Below are positions 1 through 7,378 of a DNA stretch of 33,159 nucleotides, piece by piece. Each line of letters begins with the position of its first letter. Positions within the stretch are counted from its first letter, which is position 1. This DNA comes from Clostridia bacterium. GTDB taxonomy: Bacteria > Bacillota > Clostridia > Christensenellales > Aristaeellaceae. The stretch covers positions 1 through 33,159 of the forward strand of contig JAFYLS010000081.1 in assembly GCA_017550035.1 (NCBI GenBank). Direction: 5' to 3'. The notes below the pieces were generated by a model. That model was not told where the DNA came from. It did no database searches and saw only the letters and a program-made list of their open reading frames with translations. A program made the translations under genes and the position numbers.

Positions 1-1
1 G

Positions 2-895
2 GAATGGACGCTGGATACCTTTCACGGACGCCTTGCGCCCCGTATCCCGACGGCGGCGCCCAATTCTTATGCGCATCTGGTTTGCCTCGGTGCGCCGCTG
101 CATTATTCCGAGGATGCAGAACCCAATATTTCTACTGCTGCAGATTCTCTGGAGGATGCCATTGCCCTGCTGGAAGAAAAGAGAGGCATGGATTTTACCG
201 GGCATCCGCTGTTTCAGTGGTATGCAGATGCATCCCGCCGGGTGAAGGAAGTGTTTCCCGAAGCGCCGCAGCTGGCTGGCATGGGTTTTGAAGGCCCCAT
301 CACGTCTGCTGCGCTGTTCCGTGGGCAGGATTTTTACTACGACGTTATGGATGAACCGGATTTGGTAAAGCGTTACCTTTCGCTGATGACGGAAAGCGTG
401 CTTGCCTTCAAGGAGCAATTGAACACATTTGTCGGGTTGCCTGCGGTATCCGATGGGGGAGGCAGTATGCCGGATGACCTGGCAGCCATGCTTTCTCCTT
501 CTCTGTGGGATGAGATGGTGATCCCCTTCTGGAAGCAGTATTATGACGGCTTCAGTACGGGGAAATCCCGGTTCCTGCACTGTGAAGCGCTGGTGCCTGC
601 CCATCTGCCGTACCTGAAAAAAGCCGGGATCACCCATTACCAGCCTTCTGTGGCGCCGCAGCTCACGCTGGAAAATATGCGTACCCATGCAAACGACTGG
701 ACCTTCGACTGGCTGCTGTACGCCTATCAGGTGACCGATATGGACGATGAGTTAATGGAAAAATGGGTGGCCGATGCCGTAGCAGCCGGCGCCAACAATA
801 TCCGCACCCAGTTCGGCGCCTATGCCGTCAGTATCGGGAAAGTCGACAGAATCCAGAAGTTCCTGGACATTGCCGAAAGCTATCAGAAGAAATAG
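2..895 (+). CDS. URO-D family methyltransferase-like protein, 5' end missing
   Basis: The frame is open from the first bases of the window, so the gene begins upstream; about 297 codons are present. The product looks like the uroporphyrinogen decarboxylase (URO-D) superfamily, a TIM barrel that includes HemE and the corrinoid or coenzyme M methyltransferases (MtaA/CmuA types). Supporting segments are PTAAPNSYAHL near the start, a GFEGPITSAALFRG stretch, GGGSMPDD and RFLHCE in the middle, and a C-terminal GANNIRTQFGAY segment. The His-Cys in RFLHCE resembles the zinc-binding region of the methyltransferase branch, and the pattern does not look like true HemE. The substrate cannot be inferred. 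A strong hairpin 14 bases after the stop closes the gene. Family confidence is good; exact function is unknown. Confidence 0.75.
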   Translation, partial: EWTLDTFHGRLAPRIPTAAPNSYAHLVCLGAPLHYSEDAEPNISTAADSLEDAIALLEEKRGMDFTGHPLFQWYADASRRVKEVFPEAPQLAGMGFEGPITSAALFRGQDFYYDVMDEPDLVKRYLSLMTESVLAFKEQLNTFVGLPAVSDGGGSMPDDLAAMLSPSLWDEMVIPFWKQYYDGFSTGKSRFLHCEALVPAHLPYLKKAGITHYQPSVAPQLTLENMRTHANDWTFDWLLYAYQVTDMDDELMEKWVADAVAAGANNIRTQFGAYAVSIGKVDRIQKFLDIAESYQKK

Positions 896-909
896 AAATG
901 CACATAATG

Positions 910-937
910 CCCCCGCCATCCTGACGGATGGCGGGGG
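910..937. terminator. Bidirectional intrinsic terminator
   Basis: A perfect 12-bp stem (CCCCCGCCATCC and its complement) encloses a TGAC loop. It sits between the convergent ends of the URO-D gene and the MerR gene. The T-tract is weak on both sides (TTGCTTATT on plus), so termination would rely on the very stable GC stem. Confidence 0.75.
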
Positions 938-941
938 TTGC

Positions 942-1667
942 TTATTGATGGGTGCTGCAGTAGATTGCGATGGCTTTGCCGGCAAATTCTGCCGTGCCTT
1001 CGCCGCCGGCGTTGTCGATGTTTTGTGTGAAGCGCTCGTCCTGCACGTACATTTGCCCCAGGCTGCAGAGAATCTGCACCGTGCAGTTGTAATAGTGCTG
1101 TGTGATATGATCGCGCAGCGCTTGAATTTGGGCCTGCACGACGGCATCGTCGGGAGAGAGGTGGCGCAGCGTACCCAATTGGGCGAAAAGCTGCATCATG
1201 CCGTCTGCAGATTTTTGTTCGTTTCTGCCGGCAGCCGTTTTTTCGGATTCCTGCCATGCATCCGTGTGCCCCCAGCGGCGCTTGGCTTCTTCTTTATAAG
1301 CATCTATATGCTGTTGATCAAAAGCGGAACAGTTCATGGGAAACACTCCTTTTTGTTGAATTTTCTTTGCATAGGCAATAACCTGATCCAATCGGGCACG
1401 CTGCAGGGTTAGCAGGCGAATTTGCTCTTCCAACGCATTCAGCGGGTCGTAATGCGGGTTGTCCAGAATGGTTTTGATATCCTTCAGTTCAAACTGCAGC
1501 TCTCTCAGCAGCAGAATCTGCTGCAGTTTGCGCAGCGCTTCATCATCGTACAGCCGGTAGCCTGCTTCCGTGATCCTCGTGGGGATCAGCAGCCCGATGG
1601 CGTGATAATGATGCAGTGTACGTATGCTGACGCCGGTCATTTGGCTTACTTCTTTCACGGTACGCAC
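942..1667 (-). CDS. MerR family transcriptional activator with TipAS ligand-binding domain
   Basis: The product of about 241 aa has an N-terminal MerR winged helix-turn-helix (VKEVSQMTGVSIRTLHHYHA), a coiled linker, and a C-terminal TipAS domain. TipAS is recognisable from YKEEAKRRWGHT, the LGQMYVQDERF stretch and the final AIAIYCSTHQ. TipAS domains bind hydrophobic or thiopeptide drugs and switch on efflux or self genes. A GTG start at 1667 is chosen because AAGGAG lies 7 bases upstream and the family usually begins right before TVKEVS; ATG codons at 1673 and 1691 are alternatives. The upstream promoter has the 19-bp spacer and dyad of MerR control, so autoregulation is likely. No drug exporter is adjacent; the nearest is the MATE gene about 4 kb away. 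Confidence 0.85.
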   Translation of the reverse strand: MRTVKEVSQMTGVSIRTLHHYHAIGLLIPTRITEAGYRLYDDEALRKLQQILLLRELQFELKDIKTILDNPHYDPLNALEEQIRLLTLQRARLDQVIAYAKKIQQKGVFPMNCSAFDQQHIDAYKEEAKRRWGHTDAWQESEKTAAGRNEQKSADGMMQLFAQLGTLRHLSPDDAVVQAQIQALRDHITQHYYNCTVQILCSLGQMYVQDERFTQNIDNAGGEGTAEFAGKAIAIYCSTHQ

Positions 1668-1689
1668 GGGCATTCTCCTTTCTGTTATC

Positions 1690-1720
1690 ATGTTACACCC
1701 TTACGCAACGTGAGAGTCAA
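1690..1720 (-). promoter_or_regulatory. MerR-type promoter/operator with 19-bp spacer
   Basis: On the minus strand TTGACT (1715-1720) and TAACAT (1690-1695) are separated by 19 bp, the over-long spacing typical of MerR-activated promoters. The spacer region holds an imperfect dyad, ACTCTCACGT-T-GCGTAAGGGT, with 7 of 10 positions symmetric. It lies directly upstream of the MerR/TipAS gene. Confidence 0.75.
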
Positions 1721-1722
1721 GG

Positions 1723-1752
1723 AAAAAAACATGGCGCCGGAGCGCCGTGTTT
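1723..1752 (-). terminator. Intrinsic terminator of the GH32 gene
   Basis: On the minus strand an 11-bp stem with one mismatch (AAACACGGCGC / GCGCCATGTTT, loop TCCG) runs into a T-tract. It begins 8 bases after the GH32 stop and ends just before the MerR promoter, insulating the two genes. Confidence 0.75.
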
Positions 1753-1759
1753 GATGTGT

Positions 1760-2854
1760 TTAGCAAAGCAGCACTGTGTATACCGTTTCACCGCCGTTGA
1801 GGAAGATTTCGATCACATCGTCATCCCGCAGGATGGCCATGTCCCGGATTTCGCCCCGATAAACGACGTCTTTCCGTTTGGTTCGTCGGATGATGAAGCC
1901 GTCCTGTGTGCGCTCTACGGCTGGATCGGACGCAGTGATCAGGTGCTGTACTTCCCGGGCGGGCCAGGCGCAGAGCTTGCCGTTTTTGATGCTGATTTCC
2001 CGGGGAACGGACATGCAGCCTACGTGAGGTTCGTAAGCGTCATTGAAATAGCGCCAGCCGGGGATCCAGGTAATCATGAGCGCCCGCCCGTCGGGTGCGG
2101 GGAAGATCTGCCCGGCATACTGGTCGGGCCCCAGGTCCACGCCGCTTTCCATGAGGGTGTGGAATGCATGGTCCTTCAAATCACCCAACATCAGGTGGAA
2201 ATAATGGGGCGCATCCACGGGGCATACCGAAACGCCCAGCAGCCACTGATCGCCCAATGGCACAAGAGAAGGGCATTCGGTGAATTTGCAGTTTGGCCAG
2301 CTGCGCAGAATGGAGCTCAGCTCCCATGTGATCAGATCACTGCTTTCGTACAAAAGCAGGCGGCCTTCCCGGGTTTCCTCATGTCCGGTGGCCATCACGC
2401 AGAAATAACTGTCTCCAGCTTTGCAGATGGCAGGATCGCGGAAGTCAGAACTGCCTTCCGGCGGGAAATGGGCAATAACCGGGTTTTGCGGATGCTTTTC
2501 AAAATGTACGCCGTCCCGGGAAGTGGCAATGCTGACTGTGGACAGCGCTTCGGGAGCACCCTCGGGCGTATACAGGGATGCGTAAAACAGGTACAGCGTA
2601 TCGTCCTTTACCAGTGCTGTACCGGACCAGCAGCCCTTGTCGTCAAAAGATCCGTCCGGACATAGCGCCACGGGCAGCGTTTCCCAGTGCAGGAAATCCC
2701 TGGTGCGGGCATGTCCCCAGTGCATGGGCTGCTGCCAAGGAATGCCAAAGTCGGGGGCGTGCTGGAAAAATACGTGGTAGTAACCGTTGAAATACACCAG
2801 CCCGTTGGGATCGCTGATCCAACCTTTGGGGGGCGCATAATGGAAGGAACGCAT
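1760..2854 (-). CDS. GH32 beta-fructosidase (sucrose-6-phosphate hydrolase/levanase-like)
   Basis: A 364-aa glycoside hydrolase of family 32, which cleaves terminal fructose from sucrose, sucrose-6-phosphate or fructans. The five-bladed propeller signatures are all present: WISDPNG with the nucleophile Asp15, FRDP with transition-state Asp140, and ECPS with the acid/base Glu193. No signal peptide is seen, so it should act in the cytosol. It is shorter than usual family members (450-500 aa): the C-terminal beta-sandwich is reduced to a short segment ending in VIEIFLNGGE. The ATG at 2854 is chosen because the family motif follows 10 residues later and AAGGCGG lies upstream. It has its own promoter at the end of the bile salt hydrolase gene. 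No sugar transporter is adjacent. Confidence 0.9.
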   Translation of the reverse strand: MRSFHYAPPKGWISDPNGLVYFNGYYHVFFQHAPDFGIPWQQPMHWGHARTRDFLHWETLPVALCPDGSFDDKGCWSGTALVKDDTLYLFYASLYTPEGAPEALSTVSIATSRDGVHFEKHPQNPVIAHFPPEGSSDFRDPAICKAGDSYFCVMATGHEETREGRLLLYESSDLITWELSSILRSWPNCKFTECPSLVPLGDQWLLGVSVCPVDAPHYFHLMLGDLKDHAFHTLMESGVDLGPDQYAGQIFPAPDGRALMITWIPGWRYFNDAYEPHVGCMSVPREISIKNGKLCAWPAREVQHLITASDPAVERTQDGFIIRRTKRKDVVYRGEIRDMAILRDDDVIEIFLNGGETVYTVLLC

Positions 2855-2900
2855 AAACCGACCGCCTTGTTTGTATATTTGTTTCCTTGTGTTTGTAATG

Positions 2901-2929
2901 ATTGTAGCATTTGGTATATGCGCTGTCAA
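2901..2929 (-). promoter_or_regulatory. Strong sigma-A promoter for the GH32 gene
   Basis: On the minus strand TTGACA (2924-2929) and TACAAT (2901-2906) are 17 bp apart. The -35 box abuts the stop codon of the upstream bile salt hydrolase gene, leaving a leader of about 40 bases. Confidence 0.8.
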
Positions 2930-3904
2930 TCAGTTCAGGGAAAGGATATCTGCTTCCATGGGCAGAGAATAGGAGATGAGTCTTTCGCTGTCCAGATTTT
3001 CCTTGTGCATGTCAACTTTTACAATGCAGGGATTTTCATAGGTGCGGCAGTAGTAAATGCCCTTGTCCGTATTGCAGCAGCTGGTATAGAGGGTGATTTC
3101 ATATTCCCCGGGATGGACCTCGTTGAGCCCTCTTGGCTGGCTGACGCTGCCCAAAATATGGAAGAACTGGTTGACGCTTTCTTCCTCGCTATCGCCGGAG
3201 ATGGAATTCACACGGGTGAATACCGCGCGGACAAAACGGGAAGCGCTGCTCAAATCCCCGGGAAGACCAATGGCGCCCATGCCCAGACTGTAGGGTGCCA
3301 ATGGCACACGGTCAGAGAACCGGTTTTCCGGTGCAGCAGTGCTCAGGTGCATGTAATTGTTCAAATTCATCATGTGCCAGTCAAAGGGAGGATTATTGGT
3401 CAGCACGCCCACGGGATTTTCAAGGATGTGCAGACCGCTTTGCAGGCTCTCTACTACGATGGAACTGTCTTGATCGGCGATCATCCAGTGCAGGGGCGAA
3501 AGCGGGAACTTGTCGCTGAAGGGGATGCTGCACAAATTGATACGCTGAAGTAGATTGCGGGCTTCCTGGATGGTGCCGCACTGGGACAGTACCCAGGGGA
3601 TGAATTCAAAGGGGGAAATATTGTCTTTTCCGTCTGTTACAGGGAAATAGTGGGCATTGCCGGGGAAGTTGAGCCCTGCCATGCTGAGCCCTTTTTCGTT
3701 GGTGGCTTCATAATACAGGGGATAATCCTGCGCGATAGTGGCCATACCGATCATGGCGTAATGACGCTTCAAATTCTTTCCGTCAGTAAAATGGAAGGGG
3801 AAGCTGCGCGGCGTGAGGGTGATCTGTTCATTATAATGATATTCCAGATCCAGATTTCTGCCGAAGTAGTGGCATTTGGTTTGATAGGTGACGGCGGTGC
3901 ACAT
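2930..3904 (-). CDS. bsh: Bile salt hydrolase (choloylglycine hydrolase)
   Basis: A 324-aa N-terminal-nucleophile hydrolase of the choloylglycine hydrolase family, which removes glycine or taurine from conjugated bile acids. The nucleophile Cys2 follows the initiator Met directly (MCTAV). Other family residues are visible: Arg16 and Asp19 (GRNLD), Asn79 (AGLNFP), Asn170 (GVLTNNPPFDW) and Arg223 (ASRFVR). The surrounding text (LNFPGNAHY, LPGD, FFHILGSV, TLYTSC, KGIYY, ENLD) is much closer to clostridial bile salt hydrolases than to penicillin V acylases. The protein lacks a signal peptide, as expected for a cytosolic enzyme. The start at 3904 is set by the Cys2 rule and by AGGAGG 8 bases upstream. 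It is strong evidence for an intestinal habitat. Confidence 0.93.
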   Translation of the reverse strand: MCTAVTYQTKCHYFGRNLDLEYHYNEQITLTPRSFPFHFTDGKNLKRHYAMIGMATIAQDYPLYYEATNEKGLSMAGLNFPGNAHYFPVTDGKDNISPFEFIPWVLSQCGTIQEARNLLQRINLCSIPFSDKFPLSPLHWMIADQDSSIVVESLQSGLHILENPVGVLTNNPPFDWHMMNLNNYMHLSTAAPENRFSDRVPLAPYSLGMGAIGLPGDLSSASRFVRAVFTRVNSISGDSEEESVNQFFHILGSVSQPRGLNEVHPGEYEITLYTSCCNTDKGIYYCRTYENPCIVKVDMHKENLDSERLISYSLPMEADILSLN

Positions 3905-3941
3905 TGAAGATTCCTCCTGCCTGTGTGATGGATTCATCTGT

Positions 3942-3966
3942 ATTATGCCAAAGAATCACGGCATAA
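3942..3966 (-). promoter_or_regulatory. Candidate promoter and inverted-repeat operator of the bile salt hydrolase gene
   Basis: A perfect 7-bp inverted repeat, TTATGCC-N10-GGCATAA (3943-3949 and 3960-3966), overlaps an extended -10 like TGGCATAAT on the minus strand (hexamer 3942-3947). The -35 is poor. The arrangement suits a repressor site over the promoter. Only the repeat itself is certain. Confidence 0.4.
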
Positions 3967-4079
3967 AAACGGCAGCAGTAAGAAAATCGCGGCAGGCTTC
4001 AAATTGCCCAAGAGATGACGCAATGATGCCATACAGGCGCGGTAGAGTGTGACGATTTCAAAAAGGAGGAAAAACAAAT

Positions 4080-4412
4080 ATGTTCGGAAATCAGGAAAAG
4101 AAAATCGAAAAGTGCATTGAAAAACAGAAGGTAGGCCCAGTAATGCAGATGGTGAATGGCAAGGACGAAACACTGCTCCTCAAAGCGATTGCGGCGCTGG
4201 GACAGATTGCATGTGAGGAGAGCTACAATGCGCTTATTACCTTGCTGCGGGATCAGCGCCCGGCGGTGCGTGCCTGTGCCGTCAGGGCGCTGGGGGATCT
4301 GCGCGACGCCAAGGCCAAAGCGCATGTGATCCATCTGGAAAAGACTGAAAAAGATGCAGAAGTATTATCTGCCATTCATGATACTGTGGGTAAACTGAGA
4401 AGTCAGGACTGA
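4080..4412 (+). CDS. Small HEAT-repeat protein
   Basis: A 110-aa soluble protein made largely of HEAT-type helical repeats: roughly residues 30-62 (LLLKAIAALGQIACEESYNA) and 62-95 (RPAVRACAVRALGDLRD), the classic pattern of PBS-lyase HEAT-like units. Such repeats act as protein-binding scaffolds; no catalytic motif is present. AAGGAGG sits 8 bases before the ATG. It stands alone between two minus-strand genes, with divergent orientation relative to the bile salt hydrolase gene. The 140-bp upstream gap shows no convincing plus-strand promoter. The partner is unknown. Confidence 0.75.
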   Translation: MFGNQEKKIEKCIEKQKVGPVMQMVNGKDETLLLKAIAALGQIACEESYNALITLLRDQRPAVRACAVRALGDLRDAKAKAHVIHLEKTEKDAEVLSAIHDTVGKLRSQD

Positions 4413-4496
4413 GCAATGATAAAAGGGCGGAGAGGTGGCTTCAAAATCCACATTTCTCCCTCCTTTCACTAAGATGACGCACGGAACGGAATTTCG

Positions 4497-4516
4497 TTAC
4501 AGTATATTACAGTATA
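4497..4516 (+). repeat. Tandem direct repeat TTACAGTATA x2
   Basis: Two exact, adjacent copies of TTACAGTATA lie in the 145-bp gap between the HEAT gene and the NUDIX terminator. They contain TATA-like boxes, but no plus-strand gene follows. Function unknown. Confidence 0.6.
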
Positions 4517-4520
4517 AAAC

Positions 4521-4548
4521 AAAAAATCGGCCATGCAGCCGATTTTTT
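4521..4548. terminator. Bidirectional intrinsic terminator
   Basis: A perfect 11-bp stem (AAAAAATCGGC / GCCGATTTTTT) with loop CATGCA carries T-tracts on both strands. It lies 10 bases after the NUDIX stop and would also stop transcription arriving from the HEAT gene. Confidence 0.85.
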
Positions 4549-4557
4549 TACAATGTA

Positions 4558-5010
4558 TCAGGAATAGACGGGGTTCCAGTCGTTCTTTTTTTCGTCCCAC
4601 AAATAGCACAGTTCGCTCAAATTATCATTTTCGTACAGGGGCATGTTCTCCCAGAAATCCGCCACCACGGGAGCATTTTTTACTTCCTCGGGTGTAGCCC
4701 AGAACACGCGGCCTTCGTCGGAAGAAATCAGTTCGCCCTCGTATTGCGTGGCGTCATAGAGGAAAATGGTATAGCGGATGCCGTCATCGGACCAGTGCTT
4801 TACGCCCACCATTTTGGGGTTCTTGATGGTAAGGCCCGTTTCTTCCTGCACTTCGCGGATAACCGACATGGACAGGCTTTCGTCGGGATCCAGATGTCCG
4901 CCGGGGAAGATCCAGCCGGGATAATCTTCATCGTTTCGTTCCTGCATCAGCCAGCGTCCCTGAGGGTCGATGACGCGGCACATATTCATAAACACTGCGG
5001 TTTCTTTCAT
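4558..5010 (-). CDS. NUDIX hydrolase (MutT-like)
   Basis: A 150-aa protein with an exact NUDIX box at residues 38-60: G-x5-E-x7-REVQEETGL, the metal and pyrophosphate-binding loop. The family hydrolyses nucleoside diphosphates linked to another moiety. The N-terminal AVFMNMCRVIDPQGRWLMQ strand and the WIFPGGHLDPDES approach resemble the 8-oxo-dGTP diphosphatase branch, but substrate cannot be fixed from the sequence. AGGAGG lies 9 bases before the ATG at 5010. The gene is monocistronic, ending at a strong terminator. Confidence 0.88.
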   Translation of the reverse strand: MKETAVFMNMCRVIDPQGRWLMQERNDEDYPGWIFPGGHLDPDESLSMSVIREVQEETGLTIKNPKMVGVKHWSDDGIRYTIFLYDATQYEGELISSDEGRVFWATPEEVKNAPVVADFWENMPLYENDNLSELCYLWDEKKNDWNPVYS

Positions 5011-5096
5011 TGGTAAAAGCCTCCTGTACGGATATCATCATCTAATTCTCTTTTATATGCGGGGATTCCTGCACGAAGGCAGAAAATGAATATAAC

Positions 5097-5125
5097 TTGA
5101 CAACGTATGCAAATATACATATACT
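5097..5125 (+). promoter_or_regulatory. Strong sigma-A promoter for the P-loop gene
   Basis: TTGACA (5097-5102) and TATACT (5120-5125) are separated by 17 bp, 27 bp upstream of the start codon. A TATG/CATA half-palindrome lies in the spacer and could be an operator, but this is weak. Confidence 0.8.
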
Positions 5126-5152
5126 GTTGCATAAATTGAAAGGGGGATGGTT

Positions 5153-5707
5153 ATGAAGCTGGTATGGCTGATGGGCAGTCAGGCGGTGGGCAAAATGACG
5201 GTGGGGCAGGAACTGATGAAGATCACTTCTCTGCGTCTGTTTCACAACCACATGACCATCGAGCCTGTGCTGGAGATCTTTGGCACCTGGAATGGAAATG
5301 CCATCAGCCGCATGCGGGATGTGGTATTTGAAGAATTTCTGAACACAGATGCATATGGCCTCATGTTCACCTATGTGTGCGCATTTAATATGCAGGAAGA
5401 TCTGGATTATGTGGAACGTGTGAGCGCTCTGTTCCGCAGCCGGGGCGCAGAAGTGTATTATGTGGAACTCTATGCCAACCAGACTGTGCGCCTTGAACGC
5501 AATGAAACGGAGAATCGTTTGCTTCACAAGGCCTCCAAACGCGATATTGCTGTATCCCGCATGCGCATTATAGCGGGCGAGGAAAAATACCGCTGCGAAA
5601 GTCTTCCGGGGGAAGTAATGTGGGAGAACCACCTGAAACTGGATACCACCTGTCTTTCTGCACAGGAGACGGCACGGAGAATAAAAGAATATTTTTCTTT
5701 TGAATGA
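5153..5707 (+). CDS. P-loop kinase-like ATP-binding protein
   Basis: A 184-aa cytosolic protein with a Walker A loop at residues 8-15 (GSQAVGKM), directly after the first beta strand (MKLVWLM), as in shikimate- and nucleoside-kinase-like folds. Met replaces the usual Thr/Ser next to the P-loop Lys. The HNHMTIEPVLEIF segment and the later RLERNETENRL and KRDI segments look like a substrate-binding and LID region. The family is usually annotated only as AAA or shikimate-kinase-like; substrate unknown. Start at 5153 is chosen because the GGGGG Shine-Dalgarno ends 6 bases upstream; the ATG at 5147 overlaps it. It is monocistronic, with a strong promoter and terminator. Confidence 0.75.
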   Translation: MKLVWLMGSQAVGKMTVGQELMKITSLRLFHNHMTIEPVLEIFGTWNGNAISRMRDVVFEEFLNTDAYGLMFTYVCAFNMQEDLDYVERVSALFRSRGAEVYYVELYANQTVRLERNETENRLLHKASKRDIAVSRMRIIAGEEKYRCESLPGEVMWENHLKLDTTCLSAQETARRIKEYFSFE

Positions 5708-5722
5708 AAGCGTTTTCATATC

Positions 5723-5752
5723 AAAAACGGCTTGGGATTCCAAGCCGTTTTT
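5723..5752. terminator. Bidirectional intrinsic terminator
   Basis: A perfect 13-bp stem (AAAAACGGCTTGG / CCAAGCCGTTTTT) with loop GATT has T/A tracts on both sides. It serves the convergent P-loop and MATE genes. Confidence 0.9.
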
Positions 5753-5764
5753 TGCTTTTTGAAT

Positions 5765-7183
5765 TTATTTGGCGCTTTCTGTTTCGCCGATGCGGGTCAG
5801 GTTGTGAATCCACTTTCCGTTCAGGAAGCGGGGAACGCCAAATGCCATTTTGAAGAACTCTTCAATCAGTGTGGCAGCATACACGCCTTCGATGGGCAGT
5901 TTCAATACCAGTGCGGCAATGGCCACACAGGGTACGCCTACCCCCCAGACCGAGCCTGCATCCAGTATCATGGAAAAGACTGTATCGCCGCCGGCGCGAA
6001 GCACGCCCACAATATTCAGTGAATTAAAAAAACGGATAGGCATAAAGCAGCCTGCAAGCAGTGTGATGACGGACGCCTTTTCCAGTGCTTCCTGAGACAG
6101 CGCGCTGATGGAACCGTACATGGTGAGCAGCGGGGTGCGCAGCGTGATGAGCATGGTGGCGGTAAAAATGCTGAGAACTTCGATGGCAAAGAGCATGCGG
6201 AACGCGGTAAGCCGGGCTTTTTCACGGTCGCCCTCGCCGATGGCGTTGCCAATCATGATGGAGGTGGCGTTGACCACACCGAATACCATGACGGTCATTA
6301 ATTGATCCAGATTGTTGTAGACCGCAATGGCGCTGATGGCGGCATCGGAATACATGCCGTAGAAAACAGAATACATGGTAATGCCCAGAGACCACAGCCC
6401 TTCGTTGATGACCACGGGAATGACCTTTTTGAAGTAATCCCGGATAAAGGCACCGGAGGGCAGCTTGATATAGTCATGGAGCTTCAGTGCGCCGCTCTGA
6501 CGGGCTAAATAAGTGTAACCCACATTGATGCTCATGGATATGAAGGTTGCAATGACCGTGGCGATGGCGGCGCCCTTGACACCCAGCACAGGGAAACCGA
6601 AGTTGCCGTAAATCAGGCAATAGTTCAGGAAGGTATTGGTCAATATGGACGCAATACCGGCGAACATGGTAACTTTGGGTTTTCCGGTTGCACGCAGGGT
6701 GTTGGAAAATACCACATCCACAGCGGAAAAGAGATAGCTCAGGCACACGAACCGCAGATAATTCATGCCTTCGGTGTGGCTTTCGCCGGGGGAAAGGAAA
6801 ACATCCATGATGGGCCGGGTGAAAATCAGCGCGCCTGCCATGAAAAAGATAGCCAGCGCCAATGTGATTTTCAGGCACAGGGACATGATTTTTCGGATGC
6901 CGTCTTCATTTTTGCTGCCGAAAAACTGTGAAATGAAGATGCTGCTGCCGCTGGCGGCGCCGAACATGAACAGGTTGAACAGGAAAGAAAAACGGCCTGC
7001 CTGGCTGACGGCGGCATAAGGGGCATCGCCAAGACCCGCAATCATCAGGCCGTCCACAATATGGGCGGATGCCGATACCATGTTCTGGATGGCAATGGGC
7101 AGTGCAATGCGCACAAAGATTTGAGAAAAATCTCTTTCCCAGCGGACGATGCGTTTTAAGTGAAGTTTTTTTGTGTGCTGCAT
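5765..7183 (-). CDS. MATE family multidrug/sodium antiporter
   Basis: A 472-aa inner-membrane protein with about twelve hydrophobic helices, typical in length for the MATE family, which expels cationic drugs in exchange for Na+ or H+. Recognisable segments are the N-terminal PIAIQNMVSASAHIVDGLMI, FGAASGSSIFISQFFG, NTLRATGKPK, and the second-half motifs GVVNATSIMIGNAIGEGD and GVLRAGGDT. The ATG at 7183 has AAGGAG about 5 bases upstream. It is a single gene with its own promoter and terminator. Substrate cannot be predicted; with a bile salt hydrolase and a TipAS regulator nearby, drug or bile efflux is a reasonable but unproved guess. Confidence 0.92.
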   Translation of the reverse strand: MQHTKKLHLKRIVRWERDFSQIFVRIALPIAIQNMVSASAHIVDGLMIAGLGDAPYAAVSQAGRFSFLFNLFMFGAASGSSIFISQFFGSKNEDGIRKIMSLCLKITLALAIFFMAGALIFTRPIMDVFLSPGESHTEGMNYLRFVCLSYLFSAVDVVFSNTLRATGKPKVTMFAGIASILTNTFLNYCLIYGNFGFPVLGVKGAAIATVIATFISMSINVGYTYLARQSGALKLHDYIKLPSGAFIRDYFKKVIPVVINEGLWSLGITMYSVFYGMYSDAAISAIAVYNNLDQLMTVMVFGVVNATSIMIGNAIGEGDREKARLTAFRMLFAIEVLSIFTATMLITLRTPLLTMYGSISALSQEALEKASVITLLAGCFMPIRFFNSLNIVGVLRAGGDTVFSMILDAGSVWGVGVPCVAIAALVLKLPIEGVYAATLIEEFFKMAFGVPRFLNGKWIHNLTRIGETESAK

Positions 7184-7254
7184 GGAAACTCCTTTGTGTG
7201 TCTTAAAGGTGTCAAGCCGTATTTACAGCCTGACAGAAACATAAAATCCCGATC

Positions 7255-7283
7255 ATTATACCATAAGGTACATGCGCGGTAAA
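7255..7283 (-). promoter_or_regulatory. Extended -10 promoter of the MATE gene
   Basis: On the minus strand TATAAT (7255-7260) is preceded by TGG (extended -10), with a weaker TTTACC -35 (7278-7283) at 17-bp spacing. The leader is about 65 bases long. Confidence 0.7.
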
Positions 7284-7300
7284 GGGGAGGAGCGCAGCCT

Positions 7301-7356
7301 TTCGACATTCTTTGTGATGCCAATCGACACCCATGAAGCAGATAAAAAGGTATGCT
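7301..7356 (+). promoter_or_regulatory. Candidate Spo0A-controlled promoter of spoIIGA-sigE
   Basis: A perfect 0A box TTCGACA (7301-7307) and a 6/7 match ATCGACA (7323-7329) stand 22 bp apart on the same face of the helix. A -10-like TATGCT follows at 7351-7356, 21 bp after the second box. This matches the known architecture of the spoIIG promoter, where Spo0A boxes overlap a -35 with long spacing to -10. Confidence 0.6.
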
Positions 7357-7378
7357 GGTATCAGGAGAGGATGCCCGG

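Noticed and set aside
4413..4470. Possible terminator hairpin just after the HEAT-repeat gene (GGAGAGGTGG with CCACATTTCTCC)
   Set aside because: The stem is interrupted by a bulge and has no T-tract; the strong hairpin at 4521-4548 is a better terminator.
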